Shown here piece after piece: positions 61,520-64,000 of a stretch of DNA of 64,000 nt. The translations under genes and the position numbers were made by a program. Below the pieces are notes generated by a model. It ran no database searches. It was not told the origin of the DNA and worked only from the letters and a program-made list of their open reading frames with translations. The DNA is from Janthinobacterium sp. GW456P. Its GTDB lineage: Bacteria; Pseudomonadota; Gammaproteobacteria; Burkholderiales; Burkholderiaceae_D. The stretch covers positions 62,001-126,000 of the forward strand of contig NZ_NEHB01000012.1 of NCBI RefSeq assembly GCF_002127655.1. The letters are read 5' to 3'. How positions within the stretch are numbered: position 1 is the stretch's first letter; every line of letters starts with the position of its first letter.

Positions 61520-62895
61520 CGGGCATGTTGCTGTGGGCAATGCTGAGCCTGGCGCAACGGCGCTGGCCCGCGCTGGCTGCGCAGCGCAGCGTGTGGCTGG
61601 GCGCCCAGCTGGTGCTGGCCGCCGTGTTTGTGCTGCCGCTGCTGCCCGACACGCGCCAGCTGAGCGTGCTGCCCGAGGTAAGCGTGCCCGTGTTCCTGGC
61701 CAGCGCGGCGCCCGACGCGCCGATGGCCATGGCTGCGCCGGTTGCCGCGCTGCCATCCGCTGCTTCCTGGCTGGCCCTGGTGCCGTCCGCCTGGGGCCTG
61801 ATCTACCTGTTGGGCGTCGCTCGCGCAGCTTGGCGCTGGCAGCGTGGCCACGCCATGTTGCGCGCCTTGCTGCAGCTGGTGCAGCGCCGCCGCCTGCATG
61901 GAATGGATGTGCTGGAAGTGGCGGCGCCGATCTCGCCGATGCTGGTGGGCATATGGCGGCCGCGCCTGCTGTTGCCGGTGCACCTGGCGCAATTTACGCC
62001 GGAACAGCAGCAACTGGTGATCGCCCATGAGTTGACCCATGCACGCCGGCGCGACCCCGTGCTCCTGCTGCTGGCCAAGCTGCTGCAGGCCTTGCTGTGG
62101 TTCAATCCGGCCGCGCGCTGGCTGGCCGGCCAGCTGGCTTGGGCACAAGAACTCGGTTGCGACCGCCAGGTTCTGGCCGGCCGCCCCGCGCGCCAGCACC
62201 AGCAATATGCGGCGGCCCTGGTCCGGCAGCTGGGACTGCAGGCGCAGCCGCTGCCGGGGCTGGCCTTCGGTGGTGGCGGCATGGCCGAGCGCCTGCTGCG
62301 CATGCGTGACGGGCAGGGGCGCCCGCCTGCGGCCCTGCGGGTGCTGACGGCGCTGCTGCTGTGCGCGATCGGCGCGGCCAGCCTGGCGTTGCAGCCGGCA
62401 TTGGCGTGGGCCGTGGCAGCCGCACCGGCAAGCATGCTCACTGCGCCGGCCACGGCGCCAGCTGTCTGGCGCAATCCCCTCGATACCATGCGCGTGACCG
62501 GTTTCTTTGGCGTGGTGCGCCAGCTGACGCCGCGGGGTCATCGCGGCATCGATCTGGGCGCCAGGCGCGGCACGCCCGTGCATGCGGCGGCCGACGGCAT
62601 CGCCAGCGTCAGCGAAGATGCGCGCCTCGGCAAGGCCGTGCGCATCGACCATGGCGGCGGCATCGAGTCGCTGTATGCCCATCTCGACCGGGTCACGCTC
62701 ACGACCGGCATGGCCGTCACGGCGGGGCAGGCCATCGGCACCGTGGGCGCCACCGGCCTGGCGACGGGGCCGCATCTGCATTTCGAGGTGATCCGCGACG
62801 GGCGCTTGCAGGACCCGCAACAGTGGCTGGCCGGTCTCGATGCCAACGCCACCGCGCGCGCCCTGCGTACGCGCAAGGAACAGTTCGGCCATTAG
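61516..62895 (+). CDS. M56 (BlaR1-like) membrane metallopeptidase fused to an M23 (LytM) domain
   Basis: In this frame, 459 residues: hydrophobic helices at about 25-43 and 85-103, an M56 zinc motif HELTH (171-175) with distal Glu in QELGCD (Glu212), another membrane segment (about 277-302), then a periplasmic M23 endopeptidase-like domain with HRGID (His342, Asp346), YAHL (His389) and GPHLHFE (His420, His422). Zinc ligands of both domains are complete. M56 partners cut BlaI-type repressors; an M23 domain in place of the usual penicillin-sensor domain is unusual. The true start is probably at 61469 (see the preceding entry). Confidence 0.85.
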   Translation: MTGMLLWAMLSLAQRRWPALAAQRSVWLGAQLVLAAVFVLPLLPDTRQLSVLPEVSVPVFLASAAPDAPMAMAAPVAALPSAASWLALVPSAWGLIYLLGVARAAWRWQRGHAMLRALLQLVQRRRLHGMDVLEVAAPISPMLVGIWRPRLLLPVHLAQFTPEQQQLVIAHELTHARRRDPVLLLLAKLLQALLWFNPAARWLAGQLAWAQELGCDRQVLAGRPARQHQQYAAALVRQLGLQAQPLPGLAFGGGGMAERLLRMRDGQGRPPAALRVLTALLLCAIGAASLALQPALAWAVAAAPASMLTAPATAPAVWRNPLDTMRVTGFFGVVRQLTPRGHRGIDLGARRGTPVHAAADGIASVSEDARLGKAVRIDHGGGIESLYAHLDRVTLTTGMAVTAGQAIGTVGATGLATGPHLHFEVIRDGRLQDPQQWLAGLDANATARALRTRKEQFGH

Positions 62896-62969
62896 TGTGA
62901 TCTGGCCGCTGGTCGGGTGAGCGCGGGAACGCGCAAGCCGACACCACCACAACCCTTTCAGGATTCTCC

Positions 62970-64000
62970 ATGCGATTGAGTATTGTATTGTGCAGCCTCG
63001 TGCTGCCGTTGACGGCGCACGTCCGTGCCGAAGACATTCTCCCCTCCGTGACGGTCCATGCGGGCAAGGCGGAGCGGCGCCGCAACGACACCGTCGCCGC
63101 CATCGTCGTCGGCCACGATGAACTGATACGCCAGGGCGACCGCGTGCTGTCCGATGCCCTGAAGCGCCTGCGCGGCATCTCCATCGGCGGGCCGGCCGGC
63201 GCGGCTGCGGGCGCCGCCGGCGGGCAAATCCAGATGCGTGGCCTGGGCCAGGGCTATACCTTGATCATGCTCGATGGCGTGCCCGTGGCGCCCGGCTTTT
63301 CGCTCGACGCCCTGGACCCGGAACTGGTCGAGCGCGTGGAAATCATGCGCGCCGCCACGGCGGAATTTTCCACCCAGGCGATCGCCGGTTCCATCAACAT
63401 CGTGCTGAAAAAATCGGGTGGGCGGCGCGAACGCACGTTCAAGCTGGGCGCGTCCGCCAGCCATGGCATGCCCGCCGGCAGCGCCACCGTGCAGTGGTCG
63501 GACAAGGATGGACGCCTGTCGTACGCGCTGGCCGGCACACTCAGCCATACCGGACGCGAAGCGCTGCTCGACGAGTGGAGCAGCGAATTTGATGGAGCGG
63601 GCGCGCCCACGGTGGTGCGCCATGTGCCGCTCACCGAGCGCGTGACGAGCGACGGCATCGAGCTGGCGCCCCGCCTGCAATGGGCGCTGGCGGGGGAGGG
63701 CAGCCTGGCCTGGCAAAGCCTGGTCAACGTGCGCCGTCTGGCCAGCCGCCGCCATGCGCTGGAAACGGCTTACCTGGGCGGCACGACCGCCTATCCGGAG
63801 AACCAGGCCGATTTCAATCAGGACAGCGGCACCGTGCGCAGCGACCTGCACTGGCTGCGCAAGCTCGACCATGGCGCCAGCCTCGACGTGAAGCTGGGCG
63901 CCAGCATCAATCACCGCGCCAATGATTATCAGTTCCTGGGCCGCGGCGCGGCGCCGGGGCAGGGCATCACGCGCCTGGTCGATTCGGGCCTGAACGAGGT
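62970..64000 (+). CDS. TonB-dependent receptor (3' part outside window)
   Basis: This 343-codon start of a receptor has a signal peptide (MRLSIVLCSLVLPLTAHVRA), a plug domain (about 25-150: SDALKRLRGISIGG, IQMRGLGQGYTLIMLDGVPV, DPELVERVEIMRAATAEFST, AIAGSINIVLK), then strands of a barrel. It imports a ligand, unknown here, across the outer membrane. It is 74 bases downstream of the M56-M23 gene and probably belongs to the same BlaI-controlled unit. Confidence 0.87.
   Translation, partial: MRLSIVLCSLVLPLTAHVRAEDILPSVTVHAGKAERRRNDTVAAIVVGHDELIRQGDRVLSDALKRLRGISIGGPAGAAAGAAGGQIQMRGLGQGYTLIMLDGVPVAPGFSLDALDPELVERVEIMRAATAEFSTQAIAGSINIVLKKSGGRRERTFKLGASASHGMPAGSATVQWSDKDGRLSYALAGTLSHTGREALLDEWSSEFDGAGAPTVVRHVPLTERVTSDGIELAPRLQWALAGEGSLAWQSLVNVRRLASRRHALETAYLGGTTAYPENQADFNQDSGTVRSDLHWLRKLDHGASLDVKLGASINHRANDYQFLGRGAAPGQGITRLVDSGLNE

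Noticed and set aside
61063..62952. A 629-codon reverse frame opposite the BlaI and M56-M23 genes
   Set aside because: Shadow; the forward strand carries zinc motifs of two peptidase families.

Overview
The window is GC-rich, densely coded bacterial chromosome. The gene set points to a beta-proteobacterium, most likely Oxalobacteraceae (Janthinobacterium, Massilia or Duganella type): an Omp32-type trimeric porin, a Gcr-type 'site-specific recombinase', MtfA, PhaB, DctB/DctD, many OmpA and glycine-zipper lipoproteins, and an alpha-2-macroglobulin/PBP1C pair. The genus is inferred from gene content only. I recognised no rRNA, tRNA, CRISPR array, transposase or prophage.

Layout. 1-9 kb: partial recombinase gene, porin, DUF3617 protein, TerC/CBS transporter-like protein, M16 protease. 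9-25 kb: an envelope-stress island of small lipoproteins, glycine-zipper proteins, OmpA proteins, tiny membrane peptides (lmo0937-like, DUF3309), a ferritin-like protein, a YqjD/YqjE-type operon, a BON lipoprotein, an AI-2E-type permease and a BrkB-type protein, with a Crp/Fnr-family regulator at 11502-12278. 25.5-33.4 kb: alpha-2-macroglobulin and pbpC, overlapping. 33.4-37.8 kb: a type VI secretion lipase (Tle3) with its adaptor (Tla3), but no VgrG and no recognisable immunity gene. 39-45 kb: DctB/DctD two-component genes downstream of a NitT/TauT-type ABC operon that has a well-matched sigma-54 promoter. 46-51 kb: HTH protein, MtfA peptidase and a polar amino-acid ABC operon. 51-59 kb: universal stress protein and phaB (divergent), DksA-like protein, VOC protein, hydroxypyruvate isomerase and RhlE-type helicase. 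59-64 kb: chemotaxis receptor, then a BlaI regulator, an M56 peptidase fused to an M23 domain (with an apparent frameshift) and a partial TonB-dependent receptor.

Most interesting signal. A palindrome, GTRCG-N4-CGYAC (R = A/G, Y = C/T, one base of freedom per half), lies upstream of at least eight stress-envelope transcription units. In nearly every case a -10-like hexamer sits exactly where a site centred at -41.5 requires. The 5-4-5 geometry is that of Crp/Fnr operators, and one copy lies between the Crp/Fnr gene and its divergent neighbour. I infer a local regulon under this regulator, probably autoregulated.

The second new-looking signal is a family of four short inverted-repeat elements (9.0, 42.4, 46.8 and 57.5 kb). 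Each abuts or overlaps the stop codon of a gene, in the same orientation relative to that gene.
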